60,797 nt of DNA from Fictibacillus phosphorivorans (GTDB taxonomy: Bacteria > Bacillota > Bacilli > Bacillales > Fictibacillaceae), in NCBI RefSeq assembly GCF_001619875.1, contig NZ_LRFC01000003.1, positions 1-60,797 of the forward strand, given 5' to 3'. Positions 18,827 through 31,023 of the stretch are shown one piece after another (within the stretch, counting starts at the first letter, position 1; every line of letters starts with the position of its first letter). The translations under genes were made by a program, and so were the position numbers. The notes beneath the pieces are model-generated. The model ran no database searches, had not been told where the DNA came from, and was given only the letters and a program-made list of their open reading frames with translations.

Positions 18827-19366
18827 TTATTTTTGGAATGGCATTCCGACTTGTGTAAGAAGCTCACGTGCTTCTTCGTCAGTGTTCGCAGTCGTTACGA
18901 TAACGATGTCCATTCCGCGAACTTTGTTTACTTTATCATAGTCGATCTCCGGGAAGATCAATTGTTCTTTAACACCTAGCGTGTAGTTACCGCGGCCGTC
19001 GAAAGACTTCTTGGAAACCCCGCGGAAGTCACGTACACGTGGAAGGGAAACGCTGATTAACTTATCAAGGAAGTCATACATGCGCTCTCCGCGAAGTGTA
19101 ACTTTTGATCCGATCGGCATACCTTCACGAAGTTTGAATCCAGCGATAGATTTCTTAGCGCGTGTGATCACAGGCTTTTGACCAGCGATTGCTGTAAGTT
19201 CCTCTACTGCTGTATCTAACACTTTAGAGTTGGATACTGCTTCACCAACACCCATGTTGATAACGATTTTTTCAATCTTTGGTGCTTGCATTACTGAAGT
19301 GTAATTAAACTTTTCCATTAGAGATGGTAAGATCTCTGATTTATATCGCTCTTGTAGACGGTTCAT
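18827..19366 (-). CDS. rplE: 50S ribosomal protein L5
   Basis: L5 (179 residues) binds 5S rRNA and contacts S13. I chose the ATG at 19366 ([16 protein letters not shown]) because AGGAGGACAC immediately precedes it; a frame with six extra residues would start within that site. [13 protein letters not shown] and the C-terminal [17 protein letters not shown] are conserved. Confidence 0.98.
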   Translation of the reverse strand: MNRLQERYKSEILPSLMEKFNYTSVMQAPKIEKIVINMGVGEAVSNSKVLDTAVEELTAIAGQKPVITRAKKSIAGFKLREGMPIGSKVTLRGERMYDFLDKLISVSLPRVRDFRGVSKKSFDGRGNYTLGVKEQLIFPEIDYDKVNKVRGMDIVIVTTANTDEEARELLTQVGMPFQK

Positions 19367-19392
19367 TATGTGTCCTCCTTTCACTCTGAGAC

Positions 19393-19710
19393 TTATTTAT
19401 CTAGGGTTTCACCAGATTTTTTGGCCACACGAACTTTTTTCCCATCAACTACATTGTAGCCTACACGAGTAGGAGCACCAGTTTTAGGGTCAAGAGGCAT
19501 TACGTTAGAAGCATGAATTGGTGCTTCTTGGCTAAGGATTCCACCTTGTGGGTTAGCTTGAGAAGGTTTAGCGTGTTTCTTAACAACGTTCACGCCTTCA
19601 ACAAGCACTTTGTTCAGCTTCGGAAAAGCTTCAAGGATCACACCTTGTTTGCCTTTATCCTTGCCGGAAATAACTTGTACTTTATCGCCTTTTTTCACAT
19701 GCAATGGCAT
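19393..19710 (-). CDS. rplX: 50S ribosomal protein L24
   Basis: L24 (105 residues) is an assembly initiator at the 50S exit tunnel. The KOW motif is in [19 protein letters not shown] at the N-terminus, followed by [27 protein letters not shown] precedes the ATG. Gaps of about 50 bp to rplN and 26 bp to rplE fit a single operon. Confidence 0.98.
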   Translation of the reverse strand: MPLHVKKGDKVQVISGKDKGKQGVILEAFPKLNKVLVEGVNVVKKHAKPSQANPQGGILSQEAPIHASNVMPLDPKTGAPTRVGYNVVDGKKVRVAKKSGETLDK

Positions 19711-19761
19711 TGTGATGTTGCACCTCCTTACAAGACAATAAGCGCCTTGCTAGTAAATATA

Positions 19762-20130
19762 TTAAAGAACTTCTGGAGCAAGAGATACGATTTTCATAAA
19801 TTGCTTGTCACGAAGTTCACGTGCTACTGGTCCGAAGATACGAGTTCCTCGAGGACCTTTATCATCCTTAACGATTACAGCCGCGTTCTCATCAAAGCGG
19901 ATGTAAGATCCGTCGTTACGGCGCATACCACGCTTAGAGCGTACCACTACCGCTTTAACAACGTCACCTTTCTTAACAACGCCACCTGGTGTTGCGGACT
20001 TAACCGAACAAACGATGATGTCACCAACGTTAGCGTACTTACGACCAGAACCACCAAGAACTTTAATGCAAAGTAACTCTTTCGCACCGGAGTTATCAGC
20101 TACTCTTAAACGGGATTCTTGTTGAATCAT
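19762..20130 (-). CDS. rplN: 50S ribosomal protein L14
   Basis: L14 (122 residues) takes part in intersubunit bridges. [20 protein letters not shown] and [20 protein letters not shown] are canonical. AAGGAGG precedes the ATG. It lies 45 bp after rpsQ. Confidence 0.98.
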   Translation of the reverse strand: MIQQESRLRVADNSGAKELLCIKVLGGSGRKYANVGDIIVCSVKSATPGGVVKKGDVVKAVVVRSKRGMRRNDGSYIRFDENAAVIVKDDKGPRGTRIFGPVARELRDKQFMKIVSLAPEVL

Positions 20131-20175
20131 GCGAATGGACCTCCTTTCGGATATGAGTATAATCCGAACAATTTA

Positions 20176-20439
20176 TTAAATAATTACTGCTTCTTCTACT
20201 ACTTCAACCAAACGGAATCGCTTGTCTTTAGAAAGCGGACGCGTTTCCATAACCTTTACGATATCGCCAATCTTAGCAGTGTTGTTTTCATCATGCGCTT
20301 TTAACTTTTTAGAGTATTTAACGCGTTTGTTATATAAAGTGTGATTCTTGTATGTTTCAACAAGCACTGTAATCGTTTTGTCCATCTTGTCGGAAACAAC
20401 ACGACCAGTATACACCTTGCGCTGGTTACGTTCACTCAT
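20176..20439 (-). CDS. rpsQ: 30S ribosomal protein S17
   Basis: S17 (87 residues) is an OB-fold primary binder of 16S r[22 protein letters not shown] and [16 protein letters not shown] are conserved. GAGGAGG precedes the ATG. It lies 22 bp after rpmC. Confidence 0.98.
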   Translation of the reverse strand: MSERNQRKVYTGRVVSDKMDKTITVLVETYKNHTLYNKRVKYSKKLKAHDENNTAKIGDIVKVMETRPLSKDKRFRLVEVVEEAVII

Positions 20440-20461
20440 TGTGCGAACCTCCTCTCAAGAT

Positions 20462-21751
<1,290 letters not shown>

Positions 21752-21754
21752 GTC

Positions 21755-22096
21755 TTAACCCTCCTTCTTTTCAGAAACAACGATTGTGATGTGGCTAGTA
21801 CGTTTGTTGATACGGCTTGCGCGACCCATCGCACGAGGACGGAAACGCTTAAGAGTAATACCTTCATCAACGAACGCTTGCTTAATCACTAAGTTGTTCG
21901 GTTCCATTTCATAGTTGTGTTCTGCGTTTGCGATAGCAGACTTAAGCACCTTTTCAATTACAGGAGAAGCTGCTTTAGGCGTCAAACGTAGAATCGCAAG
22001 TGCCTCACCTACTTGCTTACCTCGAATCAAGTCGATTACGATGCGAGCTTTACGAGGAGCAATACGCACTTGTTTAGCAATTGCTTTTGCTTCCAT
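21755..22096 (-). CDS. rplV: 50S ribosomal protein L22
   Basis: L22 (113 residues) lines the peptide exit tunnel. The tunnel-loop region is [13 protein letters not shown], with no insertion or deletion apparent. [20 protein letters not shown] is typical. GGGGAGG precedes the ATG. It lies between rpsS and rpsC. Confidence 0.98.
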   Translation of the reverse strand: MEAKAIAKQVRIAPRKARIVIDLIRGKQVGEALAILRLTPKAASPVIEKVLKSAIANAEHNYEMEPNNLVIKQAFVDEGITLKRFRPRAMGRASRINKRTSHITIVVSEKKEG

Positions 22097-22115
22097 TTTG
22101 TGTACCTCCCCTCAA

Positions 22116-22394
22116 TTAACGTCTTGTTTTCTTATCATCGGCTGCGTGACCTTTGTAAGTACGCGTTGGAGCGAATTCACCCAACTTGTGACCGACCATA
22201 TCTTCTGTACAATATACCGGCACATGCTTACGACCATCATAAACAGCGATTGTGTGACCGATGAAGTCAGGGAAAATCGTAGAACGACGAGACCAAGTTT
22301 TAACTACTTTCTTGTCGTTAGATTCATTAAGTGCCTCGACCTTTTTCATCAAGTGGTCATCTACAAAAGGCCCTTTTTTCAAACTGCGACCCAT
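22116..22394 (-). CDS. rpsS: 30S ribosomal protein S19
   Basis: S19 (92 residues) forms a dimer with S13 in the 30S head. [20 protein letters not shown] and [16 protein letters not shown] are canonical. GGGAGG precedes the ATG. It lies 57 bp after rplB. Confidence 0.98.
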   Translation of the reverse strand: MGRSLKKGPFVDDHLMKKVEALNESNDKKVVKTWSRRSTIFPDFIGHTIAVYDGRKHVPVYCTEDMVGHKLGEFAPTRTYKGHAADDKKTRR

Positions 22395-22451
22395 TTGAGA
22401 ACCTCCCTTTGTGTTTGCGCTACGGCTCGATTGAACCGTAGGACAATCACA

Positions 22452-23282
22452 TTATTTTTTGCGACGACGTACAATGTACTTGTCAGTTTGGCTATTTTTC
22501 TTACGAGTTTTATATCCAAGAGTTGGTTTACCCCATGGAGACATTGGTGATTTACGTCCGATTGGAGCGCGTCCTTCACCACCACCGTGTGGGTGATCGT
22601 TAGGGTTCATTACAGAACCACGAACTGTTGGGCGGATACCCTTCCAACGAGAACGACCTGCTTTACCAACGTTCACAAGTTCGTGCTCTAAGTTTCCAAC
22701 TTGACCGATTGTTGCACGGCAAGTAAGAAGGATCATACGAACTTCACCAGAACCTAGACGAACTAGCGCATACTTTTCTTCTTTACCAAGAAGTTGAGCT
22801 TCAGCACCAGCTGAACGAGCCAATTGTCCACCTTTACCAGGCTTAAGTTCGATGTTGTGAATTGTAGAACCTACAGGAATGTTAGCTAATGGAAGTGAGT
22901 TACCCACTTTAATATCAGCTTCAGGTCCAGACATGATCTGTTGACCTACAGTGATTCCTTTTGGAGCTAGGATGTAACGCTTCTCACCATCTGCATAGTG
23001 GATAAGCGCGATGTTAGCAGTACGGTTCGGATCGTACTCGATTGTAGCAACGCGACCTGGTATTCCATCTTTGTTACGTTTGAAATCGATGATACGATAC
23101 TTACGCTTGTGTCCACCACCTTGGTGACGAACAGTTAGTTTACCTTGGTTGTTACGTCCAGCTTTTTTGCTAAGAGGAGCAAGCAAGGATTTTTCTGGTT
23201 GGTCAGTTGTAATTTCAGCAAAGTCAAGCTGAGACATGTTACGACGACCGTTAGTTGTCGGTTTAAACTTTTTGATACCCAT
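22452..23282 (-). CDS. rplB: 50S ribosomal protein L2
   Basis: L2 (276 residues) is needed for peptidyl-transferase centre assembly and subunit association. The RNA-binding part holds [20 protein letters not shown], and the essential His lies in [20 protein letters not shown] near the C-terminus. GGAGGG precedes the ATG. Neighbours are rplW and rpsS. Confidence 0.98.
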   Translation of the reverse strand: MGIKKFKPTTNGRRNMSQLDFAEITTDQPEKSLLAPLSKKAGRNNQGKLTVRHQGGGHKRKYRIIDFKRNKDGIPGRVATIEYDPNRTANIALIHYADGEKRYILAPKGITVGQQIMSGPEADIKVGNSLPLANIPVGSTIHNIELKPGKGGQLARSAGAEAQLLGKEEKYALVRLGSGEVRMILLTCRATIGQVGNLEHELVNVGKAGRSRWKGIRPTVRGSVMNPNDHPHGGGEGRAPIGRKSPMSPWGKPTLGYKTRKKNSQTDKYIVRRRKK

Positions 23283-23310
23283 TGTAATTTCCCTCCTTTA
23301 CGAGTTCTTT

Positions 23311-23598
23311 TTAAACTCCTTCAAAAAAGTCGAGTTCTTTGCTTTCTGGAGTTAGTGTAACTACAGCTTTTTTACGTTTAGAAGTGTAACCAGTATGACG
23401 GCCTACACGCTTAAACTTACCTTTGTAGTTAGCAGTGTTAACAGTTTGTACTTTCACGCCAAAGATTTCTTCAAGTGCACCTTTGATTTGAGTCTTAGTA
23501 GCACGAGGGTTAACTTCGAACGTGTATTTTTTGTCAGCCATTATTTCAGTAGAACGCTCTGTAATAACGGGGCGCTTAATCACATCACGAGCTTCCAT
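23311..23598 (-). CDS. rplW: 50S ribosomal protein L23
   Basis: L23 (95 residues) is the docking site at the tunnel exit for trigger factor and [23 protein letters not shown] and the C-terminal [20 protein letters not shown] are typical. Its start overlaps the rplD stop by one base (ATAATG arrangement), implying coupled translation. Confidence 0.97.
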   Translation of the reverse strand: MEARDVIKRPVITERSTEIMADKKYTFEVNPRATKTQIKGALEEIFGVKVQTVNTANYKGKFKRVGRHTGYTSKRKKAVVTLTPESKELDFFEGV

Positions 23599-24221
23599 TA
23601 TGCGAGCACCTCCCCTACTTTTTCCACAGCGTCTTTAGTCATAAGAAGCTTGTCGTGGTTTAACACGTCAAGAACACTAACGCCGTTAGCCGTAACAACT
23701 GTTACGCCAGGGATGTTACGTGCAGACAATGCAACAGCGTCATTGTAATCAGCAGTTACAACTAATGCTTTACGATCTGCGGATAGATTTGAAAGAACTT
23801 GCTTCATTTCCTTTGTTTTAGGAGCTTCGAATGCAAGTGCTTCTAAAACGATCAAGTCGTTATCTAGAACCTTAGAAGATAGCGCTGATTTAATAGCTAA
23901 GCGACGAACCTTCTTAGGTAATTTGTAAGAATAGCTTCTTGGTGTTGGTCCGAAAACCACTCCACCGCCAACCCATTGTGGAGAACGGATAGATCCTTGA
24001 CGAGCACGTCCAGTACCTTTCTGTTTCCAAGGCTTGCGTCCACCACCAGCAACTTCGGAACGGTTCTTAACATCATGAGTTCCTTGGCGCTGTGATGCTT
24101 GCTGCATAATAACAGCGTCGAAAAGCACGCTTTTATTTGGTTCAATACCGAAAACGGAATCGTTTAATTCGATATCGCCAGCTTGAGTACCATCTTGTTT
24201 AAATAATGCTACTTTTGGCAT
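23598..24221 (-). CDS. rplD: 50S ribosomal protein L4
   Basis: L4 (207 residues) reaches into the exit tunnel and in proteobacteria regulates the S10 operon. The tunnel extension [20 protein letters not shown] and [17 protein letters not shown] are conserved and uninterrupted. AAGGAGG precedes the ATG. It lies 17 bp after rplC. Confidence 0.98.
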   Translation of the reverse strand: MPKVALFKQDGTQAGDIELNDSVFGIEPNKSVLFDAVIMQQASQRQGTHDVKNRSEVAGGGRKPWKQKGTGRARQGSIRSPQWVGGGVVFGPTPRSYSYKLPKKVRRLAIKSALSSKVLDNDLIVLEALAFEAPKTKEMKQVLSNLSADRKALVVTADYNDAVALSARNIPGVTVVTANGVSVLDVLNHDKLLMTKDAVEKVGEVLA

Positions 24222-24238
24222 CAGATTGTCCTCCTTCC

Positions 24239-24877
24239 TTATTTAGCATCCTTTGCTTTAACAGCAGAGTTAATTGTAACGTAGCTCTTTTTCGCTCCAG
24301 GTACGTTACCTTTGATTAGTAGAAGATTACGTTCTGCATCAACCCTAACAACTTCTAGGTTTTGTACAGTTACTGTATCTCCGCCAGTACGTCCAGGTAG
24401 TGCTTTTCCTTTGAAAACACGGTTAGGGTCAACAGCACCCATTGAACCAGGACGACGGTGGTAACGGGAACCGTGGCTCATTGGCCCGCGTGATTGCCCG
24501 TGACGCTTGATAACACCTTGGAATCCTTTTCCTTTAGATGTACCAGTAACGTCTACAGCGTCACCTTCTGCAAAAATGTCAGCTTTGACTTCCTGACCAA
24601 CTTCGTATCCCGCAACATCAACATTACGGAATTCTTTAACGTAGCGCTTAGGGCTCGTGCTAGCTTTTGCAGCATGTCCTGCTTGCGGCTTGTTAGTACG
24701 AGAGTCTTTTTTATCATCAAATCCAAGTTGGATAGCTTCGTAGCCATCATTCTCAACGGATTTCTTTTGAAGAACAACGTTAGGAGTTACTTCTACTACA
24801 GTAACTGGAATTAAATCTCCGTTTTCTGCGAAAACTTGAGTCATACCAATTTTTCTACCTAAGATTCCTTTGGTCAT
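24239..24877 (-). CDS. rplC: 50S ribosomal protein L3
   Basis: L3 (212 residues) is an assembly initiator whose loop nears the peptidyl-transferase centre. The loop carries [40 protein letters not shown] is canonical. AGGAGG precedes the ATG. It lies 49 bp after rpsJ. Confidence 0.98.
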   Translation of the reverse strand: MTKGILGRKIGMTQVFAENGDLIPVTVVEVTPNVVLQKKSVENDGYEAIQLGFDDKKDSRTNKPQAGHAAKASTSPKRYVKEFRNVDVAGYEVGQEVKADIFAEGDAVDVTGTSKGKGFQGVIKRHGQSRGPMSHGSRYHRRPGSMGAVDPNRVFKGKALPGRTGGDTVTVQNLEVVRVDAERNLLLIKGNVPGAKKSYVTINSAVKAKDAK

Positions 24878-24926
24878 TCGTCACACCTCCTATTAATAAG
24901 TAAAATATTTATTAGCAAACGTGAAA

Positions 24927-25370
<444 letters not shown>

Positions 25371-25375
25371 TACTT

Positions 25376-25404
25376 ATTATAGAGAATAGCAACGCCTAAT
25401 GCAA
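25376..25404 (-). promoter_or_regulatory. proximal SigA promoter of the S10 operon
   Basis: Minus strand: -35 TTGCAT (25399-25404), 17-base spacer, -10 TATAAT (25376-25381). An ideal spacer and a perfect -10 about 140 bp before rpsJ. Confidence 0.75.
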
Positions 25405-25444
25405 GTTTTATTTGCAATTATTTATTGCTAATCGCACTTTTTCT

Positions 25445-25473
25445 ATTATAGAGAGTTTATTGCTTGAATTCAA
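25445..25473 (-). promoter_or_regulatory. distal SigA promoter of the S10 operon
   Basis: Minus strand: -35 TTGAAT (25468-25473), 17-base spacer, -10 TATAAT (25445-25450). It lies 69 bp upstream of the proximal promoter with the same spacing. Confidence 0.65.
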
Positions 25474-25640
25474 CTTCCTTTTTCTTCTTTTGCACATTTG
25501 TTTTCATGTACTTTGATGTGTTTCTTCTATATAAATAGTTGAGGGTGATAATGCTACTTGGGTATTTTACTGTCGGTTGTAGGTTGTGACTTTCCAGTTT
25601 CAAGCTAATTGTGGGTGAGTAGTAACATATATTTATTAAT

Positions 25641-25910
25641 TCGTGGGTTGGCAACGGACTTTCGTGGATTGAATCCTAAAACTTGTGGATTGGGCAGTAA
25701 AACTTTTGGATTGAATCCTAAAACTTGTGGATTAGACAGTAAAACTTTTGGATTGAAGACCATAACTCGTGGATTGGGTAGTAAAACTTTTGGATTGAAT
25801 CCTAAAACTTGTGGATTAGACAGTAAAACTTTTGGATTGAAGACCATAACTCGTGGATTGGGCAGTAAAACTTTTGGATTCAATACCTAATCTCGTGGAT
25901 TAACTAATTA
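25641..25910. repeat. array B: thirteen repeats with exact 21-bp period
   Basis: GGATT (first copy GGGTT) starts at 25645 and then every 21 bp up to 25897. Typical units are TTTGGATTGAATCCTAAAAC and TGTGGATTAGACAGTAAAAC, each plus T. Four-unit blocks at 25708-25791 and 25792-25875 (84 bp) differ by one base, a recent tandem duplication. Because 21 is a multiple of three, both strands are open, but the heptapeptide frames are by-products. Confidence 0.95.
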
Positions 25911-25993
25911 TTCATGTCACTCGATGGTTTTATTTGCTGAGATCAGTATCATATTTAGCTTTCATTGTATCGCGATCATGGGTAGAGAGGCTG

Positions 25994-26094
25994 TTTCCAC
26001 TGATATGTACATCTTTTCTTCGATACATAAGCAATTTCCACCGATATAACTCGCTCTTCCACCGATAAAAGTGAAATTCCCACCCGTAAATTCA
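25994..26094. repeat. array E: five degenerate repeats, about 21-bp period
   Basis: TTCCACTGAT, TTCTTCGATA, TTCCACCGAT, TTCCACCGAT and TTCCCACCCGT recur at spacings of about 20, 21, 21 and 22 bp. Read on the minus strand the core is ATCGGTGGAA. The array starts 33 bp past the tuf terminator and is separate from the 21-bp array nearer the S10 promoters. Confidence 0.7.
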
Positions 26095-26127
26095 GCACAC
26101 TTATTAAAAATGCTTCAATCATATAAA

Positions 26128-26160
26128 AGAGCACCCTCCGAATGGAGAGTGCTCTTTATA
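26128..26160 (-). terminator. terminator of the rpsL-rpsG-fusA-tuf operon
   Basis: Minus-strand ATAAAGAGCACTCTCC pairs with GGAGGGTGCTCTTTTAT across TTC. The stem has about 13 pairs and lies 19 bp after the tuf stop. Confidence 0.9.
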
Positions 26161-26178
26161 TAGAAGTAATCAAAAAGA

Positions 26179-27369
26179 TTACTCAGTGATTGTTGCAACT
26201 ACGCCTGCACCAACTGTACGTCCACCTTCACGAATAGAGAACTTAGTTCCTTCTTCGATAGCGATTGGAGCGATTAGTTCTACAGTCATCTCAACGTTAT
26301 CTCCAGGCATAACCATTTCTACGCCTTCAGGAAGTTGGATGATACCAGTTACGTCAGTTGTACGGAAGTAGAACTGAGGACGGTAGTTAGAGAAGAATGG
26401 AGTGTGACGTCCACCCTCTTCTTTTGAAAGAACATAAACTTCTGATTTGAACTTAGTGTGAGCTTTAACAGTACCTGGCTTAGCAAGAACTTGTCCACGC
26501 TCAACATCGTCACGGGAAACCCCACGAAGAAGTGCACCAATGTTGTCACCAGCTTCAGCATAGTCAAGAAGCTTACGGAACATTTCAACACCTGTTACAG
26601 TTGTTGATTTTGGCTCTTCAGTAAGACCAAGGATCTCAACTACGTCACCAACTTTTACTACTCCACGCTCAACACGTCCAGTAGCAACTGTACCACGACC
26701 AGTGATTGAGAATACATCCTCAACTGGCATCATGAATGGCTTTTCAGTGTCACGAGGAGGTGTTGGGATATAAGAATCTACAGCATCCATTAGCTCATAG
26801 ATTTTAGCTTCCCATTCAGCGTCTCCTTCAAGAGCTTTAAGAGCAGAACCTTTGATTACAGGAATGTCGTCTCCTGGGAAGTCATACTCAGAAAGAAGGT
26901 CACGAACTTCCATTTCAACTAGCTCAAGAAGTTCTTCGTCGTCTACCATGTCACACTTGTTCATGAATACAACAAGGTAAGGTACACCTACTTGACGAGA
27001 AAGAAGGATGTGCTCACGAGTTTGTGGCATTGGGCCGTCAGCAGCAGATACTACTAGGATCCCACCATCCATTTGTGCTGCACCAGTGATCATGTTCTTA
27101 ACATAGTCAGCATGTCCTGGGCAGTCTACGTGTGCATAGTGACGAGAATCAGTTTCGTACTCAACGTGTGCAGTTGAGATCGTGATTCCACGCTCGCGCT
27201 CTTCTGGAGCACCGTCGATTTGGTCATAAGCCATTGCTACACCCTTACCGTTTTTCTTAGCAAGAACAGTAGTGATAGCAGCTGTTAAAGTTGTTTTACC
27301 ATGGTCAACGTGACCAATAGTACCAATGTTAGCATGCGTTTTGGAACGATCAAATTTCTCTTTACCCAT
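26179..27369 (-). CDS. tuf: elongation factor Tu
   Basis: EF-Tu (396 residues) delivers aminoacyl-tRNA to the ribosome as a GTP complex. G1 GHVDHGKTT is near residue 18, the switch [14 protein letters not shown] near 80, and NKCD near 135; domains 2 and 3 follow, ending [15 protein letters not shown] precedes the ATG. A 115-bp gap to fusA contains a possible weak promoter (TTTCAT then TATAAC), so tuf may have extra transcription. Only one tuf is seen here. Confidence 0.98.
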   Translation of the reverse strand: MGKEKFDRSKTHANIGTIGHVDHGKTTLTAAITTVLAKKNGKGVAMAYDQIDGAPEERERGITISTAHVEYETDSRHYAHVDCPGHADYVKNMITGAAQMDGGILVVSAADGPMPQTREHILLSRQVGVPYLVVFMNKCDMVDDEELLELVEMEVRDLLSEYDFPGDDIPVIKGSALKALEGDAEWEAKIYELMDAVDSYIPTPPRDTEKPFMMPVEDVFSITGRGTVATGRVERGVVKVGDVVEILGLTEEPKSTTVTGVEMFRKLLDYAEAGDNIGALLRGVSRDDVERGQVLAKPGTVKAHTKFKSEVYVLSKEEGGRHTPFFSNYRPQFYFRTTDVTGIIQLPEGVEMVMPGDNVEMTVELIAPIAIEEGTKFSIREGGRTVGAGVVATITE

Positions 27370-27484
27370 GAGAAAGATTCCTCCTTAAATATGGTTACAT
27401 ATAGTAGATTTTTTATTTAAAACAGACAGGTTATACTGCCCATTTTAGATTACATGAAAATGTTGTTTCTTACAACCGAAGAGA

Positions 27485-29563
27485 TTAAGCTCCAGTTGCT
27501 TTTTTGATGATTTCTTCAGAAATTGACTTAGGTACTTCTTCGTAGTGATCGAAGTGCATTGAGTAAGTACCGCGGCCTTGTGTACGAGAACGCAAGCTAG
27601 TCGCATAACCGAACATCTCTGCAAGTGGAACCATCGCTTTAACGATTTGTGCATTACCACGAGCTTCCATACCTTCAACACGTCCACGACGGGAAGTTAC
27701 GTCACCCATGATGTCTCCCATGTACTCTTCAGGAACCGTTACTTCAACTTTCATAATCGGCTCTAAGATTGCAGGGTCACACTTTGATTTAGCGTTCTTA
27801 AGTGCCATTGAACCGGCAATCTTAAACGCCATTTCGTTGGAGTCAACATCATGGTAAGATCCGTCAACGATACGAGCTTTAAGGTCAAGTAATGGGAAAC
27901 CAGCAAGCATACCGTTTTTCATTGACTCTTCAATACCAGCTTGAACAGCAGGGATGTATTCACGAGGAACTGCCCCACCAACGATTTTGTTTTCAAATAC
28001 GAATCCAGATCCTTCATCACCTGGCTCGAATTCAATCCAAACGTGACCGTATTGTCCACGACCACCAGACTGACGAACGAATTTACCTTCAACTTTAGCT
28101 GCTTGGCGAATTGTTTCACGGTAAGCAACCTGAGGAGCACCCACGTTTGCTTCTACCTTGAATTCGCGACGCATACGGTCAACTAGGATATCAAGGTGAA
28201 GTTCACCCATACCTGCGATGATCGTTTGTCCAGTTTCTTCGTTTGTTTCAGTACGGAATGTCGGATCTTCTTCAGCAAGCTTAGCAAGCGCCATACCCAT
28301 CTTGTCTTGGTCTGCTTTAGACTTCGGCTCGATAGATAGTGAGATAACTGGCTCTGGGAATACCATGGATTCTAAGATAACAAGGTTCTTTTCATCACAT
28401 AGTGTATCACCAGTTGTAGTATCTTTAAGACCTACAGCAGCTGCGATATCTCCAGCGTATACAACAGAGATCTCTTCACGGGAGTTTGCGTGCATTTGAA
28501 GGATACGTCCAACACGCTCGCGCTTTCCTTTTGTAGAGTTCTGTACGTATGAACCAGAGTTTAAAGTACCAGAGTATACACGGAAGAATGTTAACTTACC
28601 AACATAAGGGTCAGTCATAACTTTAAATGCAAGTGCTGAGAATGGTGCTTCGTCACTTGATTCACGAGTTACTTCTTCTTCTGAGTCAGGAAGAACACCT
28701 TTGATAGCTGGTACATCAACCGGCGATGGAAGGTAATCAAGAACAGCGTCAAGCATAAGCTGAACACCTTTGTTCTTAAATGCAGATCCACACATTACTG
28801 GGTAGAACTCAACGTTACAAGTTCCTTGACGGATACCTGCTTTAAGTTCTTCGTTCGTAATCTCTTCGCCTTCTAAGTACTTCATCATCATTTCTTCATC
28901 TAGCTCAGCAACCGCTTCGATAAGTTTTCCACGGTATTCTTCAGCTAAAGGCATGTGCTCTTCCGGAATGTCACGAACTTCGATATCAGTACCGAGGTCG
29001 TTACCGTAGAATACAGCTTTCATTTCGATAAGGTCGATGATAGCTTCGAATTGGTCTTCAGCACCGATCGGTAATTGGATCGGGTGAGCATTTGCACCAA
29101 GACGATCATGGATAGTTTTTACGGAATATAAGAAGTCCGCACCAATCTTGTCCATTTTGTTTACGAATACTACACGAGGTACTCCGTAAGTTGTAGCCTG
29201 ACGCCATACTGTTTCTGTTTGTGGTTCTACACCTGATTGAGCATCAAGTAAAGCAACCGCTCCGTCTAATACACGTAATGAACGTTCTACTTCAACTGTA
29301 AAGTCTACGTGTCCTGGTGTGTCAATAATGTTGACACGGTGACCTTTCCATTGAGCAGTTGTAGCAGCGGAAGTAATCGTGATTCCACGCTCTTGTTCCT
29401 GCTCCATCCAGTCCATTTGTGAAGCTCCTTCATGAGTTTCACCAATTTTGTGGATACGGCCAGTATAGTAAAGTACACGTTCTGTAGTCGTTGTTTTACC
29501 AGCATCGATGTGAGCCATGATCCCGATATTACGAGTATTTTTTAAGGAGAATTCTCTAGCCAT
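27485..29563 (-). CDS. fusA: elongation factor G
   Basis: EF-G (692 residues) drives ribosomal translocation and, with RRF, recycling. G1 [14 protein letters not shown] lies near residue 17, DTPGHVDF near 81 and NKMDK near 135; domains II-V follow, with [13 protein letters not shown] in domain IV. I chose the ATG at 29563 ([14 protein letters not shown]), preceded by AAGGAGAG; a longer frame adds eight residues overlapping the ribosome site. It follows rpsG by 74 bp, a gap holding a perfect 10-bp stem-loop. Confidence 0.98.
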   Translation of the reverse strand: MAREFSLKNTRNIGIMAHIDAGKTTTTERVLYYTGRIHKIGETHEGASQMDWMEQEQERGITITSAATTAQWKGHRVNIIDTPGHVDFTVEVERSLRVLDGAVALLDAQSGVEPQTETVWRQATTYGVPRVVFVNKMDKIGADFLYSVKTIHDRLGANAHPIQLPIGAEDQFEAIIDLIEMKAVFYGNDLGTDIEVRDIPEEHMPLAEEYRGKLIEAVAELDEEMMMKYLEGEEITNEELKAGIRQGTCNVEFYPVMCGSAFKNKGVQLMLDAVLDYLPSPVDVPAIKGVLPDSEEEVTRESSDEAPFSALAFKVMTDPYVGKLTFFRVYSGTLNSGSYVQNSTKGKRERVGRILQMHANSREEISVVYAGDIAAAVGLKDTTTGDTLCDEKNLVILESMVFPEPVISLSIEPKSKADQDKMGMALAKLAEEDPTFRTETNEETGQTIIAGMGELHLDILVDRMRREFKVEANVGAPQVAYRETIRQAAKVEGKFVRQSGGRGQYGHVWIEFEPGDEGSGFVFENKIVGGAVPREYIPAVQAGIEESMKNGMLAGFPLLDLKARIVDGSYHDVDSNEMAFKIAGSMALKNAKSKCDPAILEPIMKVEVTVPEEYMGDIMGDVTSRRGRVEGMEARGNAQIVKAMVPLAEMFGYATSLRSRTQGRGTYSMHFDHYEEVPKSISEEIIKKATGA

Positions 29564-29606
29564 GAATTTCTCTCCTTCCTTATGCAAAGGAATTTTTATA
29601 GTGTTT

Positions 29607-29632
29607 TAGAGACAGTCCGAAAACTGTCTCTA
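29607..29632 (-). other. perfect 10-bp stem-loop between rpsG and fusA
   Basis: TAGAGACAGT and ACTGTCTCTA form a perfect 10-bp stem around a six-base loop (CCGAAA on the plus strand, TTTCGG in the mRNA sense). AAAACAC rather than a T-run follows on the minus strand, so it is not a terminator for rpsG. It could be a regulatory protein site or a stability or processing element. Confidence 0.6.
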
Positions 29633-29637
29633 TGATT

Positions 29638-30108
29638 TTACCAGCGGTAGTGAGCAAACGCTTTGTTTGCTTCTGCCATTTTGTGCATATCTTCGCGCTT
29701 CTTAACAGAAGCACCAGTGTTATTAGCAGCATCCATGATCTCATACGCAAGACGTTCTTCCATTGTCTTTTCTCCGCGTAGACGAGAGTAGTTCGTTAGG
29801 TAACGAAGTCCTAGTGTTGTACGACGCTCTGGGCGAACTTCAACTGGTACTTGGTAGTTAGCTCCACCAACACGGCGAGCACGAACTTCAAGAACTGGCA
29901 TGATATTTTTAAGAGCTTGTTCAAACACTTCCATAGGATCTTGGTTTGTACGTTCTTTAATAAGATCAAACGCATTGTACAAGATTGTTTGAGCTACCCC
30001 TCTCTTACCGTCAATCATAATTTTATTGATTAGACGAGTTACAAGCTTAGACTTGTAAATTGGATCAGGTAACACATCACGACGAGCAACAGGTCCTTTA
30101 CGTGGCAT
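29638..30108 (-). CDS. rpsG: 30S ribosomal protein S7
   Basis: S7 (156 residues) initiates assembly of the 30S head and lies at the E-site. [20 protein letters not shown] and [20 protein letters not shown] are canonical. GGAGG precedes the ATG. In E. coli S7 represses its own operon between rpsL and rpsG; here the gap to rpsL is only 42 bp, while the conspicuous stem-loop is downstream, before fusA. Confidence 0.98.
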   Translation of the reverse strand: MPRKGPVARRDVLPDPIYKSKLVTRLINKIMIDGKRGVAQTILYNAFDLIKERTNQDPMEVFEQALKNIMPVLEVRARRVGGANYQVPVEVRPERRTTLGLRYLTNYSRLRGEKTMEERLAYEIMDAANNTGASVKKREDMHKMAEANKAFAHYRW

Positions 30109-30150
30109 GTGGTCCCCTCCTTTCTGATAGTTGTTTAATTTATTTTAAAA

Positions 30151-30621
<471 letters not shown>

Positions 30622-30632
30622 TCATTTTAGGA

Positions 30633-30682
30633 CAAAAGAAAGTTTTTGCGAGCGGAGCGATCTTACTACTCATCGCAAAAAC
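30633..30682 (-). terminator. probable terminator after the L7Ae-type gene
   Basis: On the minus strand GTTTTTGCGATGAG pairs with CTCGCAAAAAC across a GC-containing loop, followed by TTTCTTTTG. It starts near the end of the L7Ae-type gene, separating it from rpsL. The T-run is interrupted, so termination may be partial. Confidence 0.5.
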
Positions 30683-30689
30683 GTTTATT

Positions 30690-30938
30690 TTATCCTTTTA
30701 TCGCAACAGTTGCGGCCCCGACATCTATACCGCATGCTTTTCCAAGCTTTTTCATGGAATCAACCTTTACGATCGGTACGTGCTTTTCTTCGGCAATCTG
30801 CAATACTTTGCTCGTCACTCGAAAATCAGCGTCTTCCGCAACGACCAGCTCTTTGACCTCGCCGTTCTGTAAAGCTTTGATTGTTTGCTTAGTACCTACG
30901 ATAATTTCAGAAGCCTGTGTCACTTTTTCATAAGACAT
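30690..30938 (-). CDS. rplGB: L7Ae-family RNA-binding protein (YbxF type)
   Basis: A protein of 82 residues of the L7Ae/L30e/S12e family that binds kink-turn RNA. In B. subtilis YbxF occupies this place between rpoC and rpsL. The motif [20 protein letters not shown] and [10 protein letters not shown] are typical, with the C-terminal [16 protein letters not shown] chose the ATG at 30938 ([11 protein letters not shown]) because GGAGG is about 8 bases upstream; a longer frame adds five residues. A 10-bp stem-loop with a G-U pair lies between rpoC and this gene. Confidence 0.93.
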   Translation of the reverse strand: MSYEKVTQASEIIVGTKQTIKALQNGEVKELVVAEDADFRVTSKVLQIAEEKHVPIVKVDSMKKLGKACGIDVGAATVAIKG

Positions 30939-30968
30939 ACAAATATCCTCCAAAGCAACATTTCTTTA

Positions 30969-31003
30969 GGAGCACATCCGTAATCATATCACTGATGCGC
31001 TCC
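30969..31003 (-). other. RNA-sense stem-loop between rpoC and rplGB
   Basis: In the minus-strand RNA GGAGCGCAUC pairs with GAUGUGCUCC over 10 bp with one G-U wobble, around a 15-base loop. Read on the plus strand the same position would be an A-C mismatch, so pairing is best in the coding-sense RNA. No T-run follows. Function unknown. Confidence 0.55.
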
Positions 31004-31023
31004 AAATGTCAACATGTCATTTA

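Noticed and set aside
25605-25890. Open frames of about 92 residues on both strands with heptapeptide repeats such as NPKTCGL
   Set aside because: They arise because the DNA repeat is 21 bp, a multiple of three, and AT-rich without in-frame stops. No ribosome site is seen and both strands are open at once.
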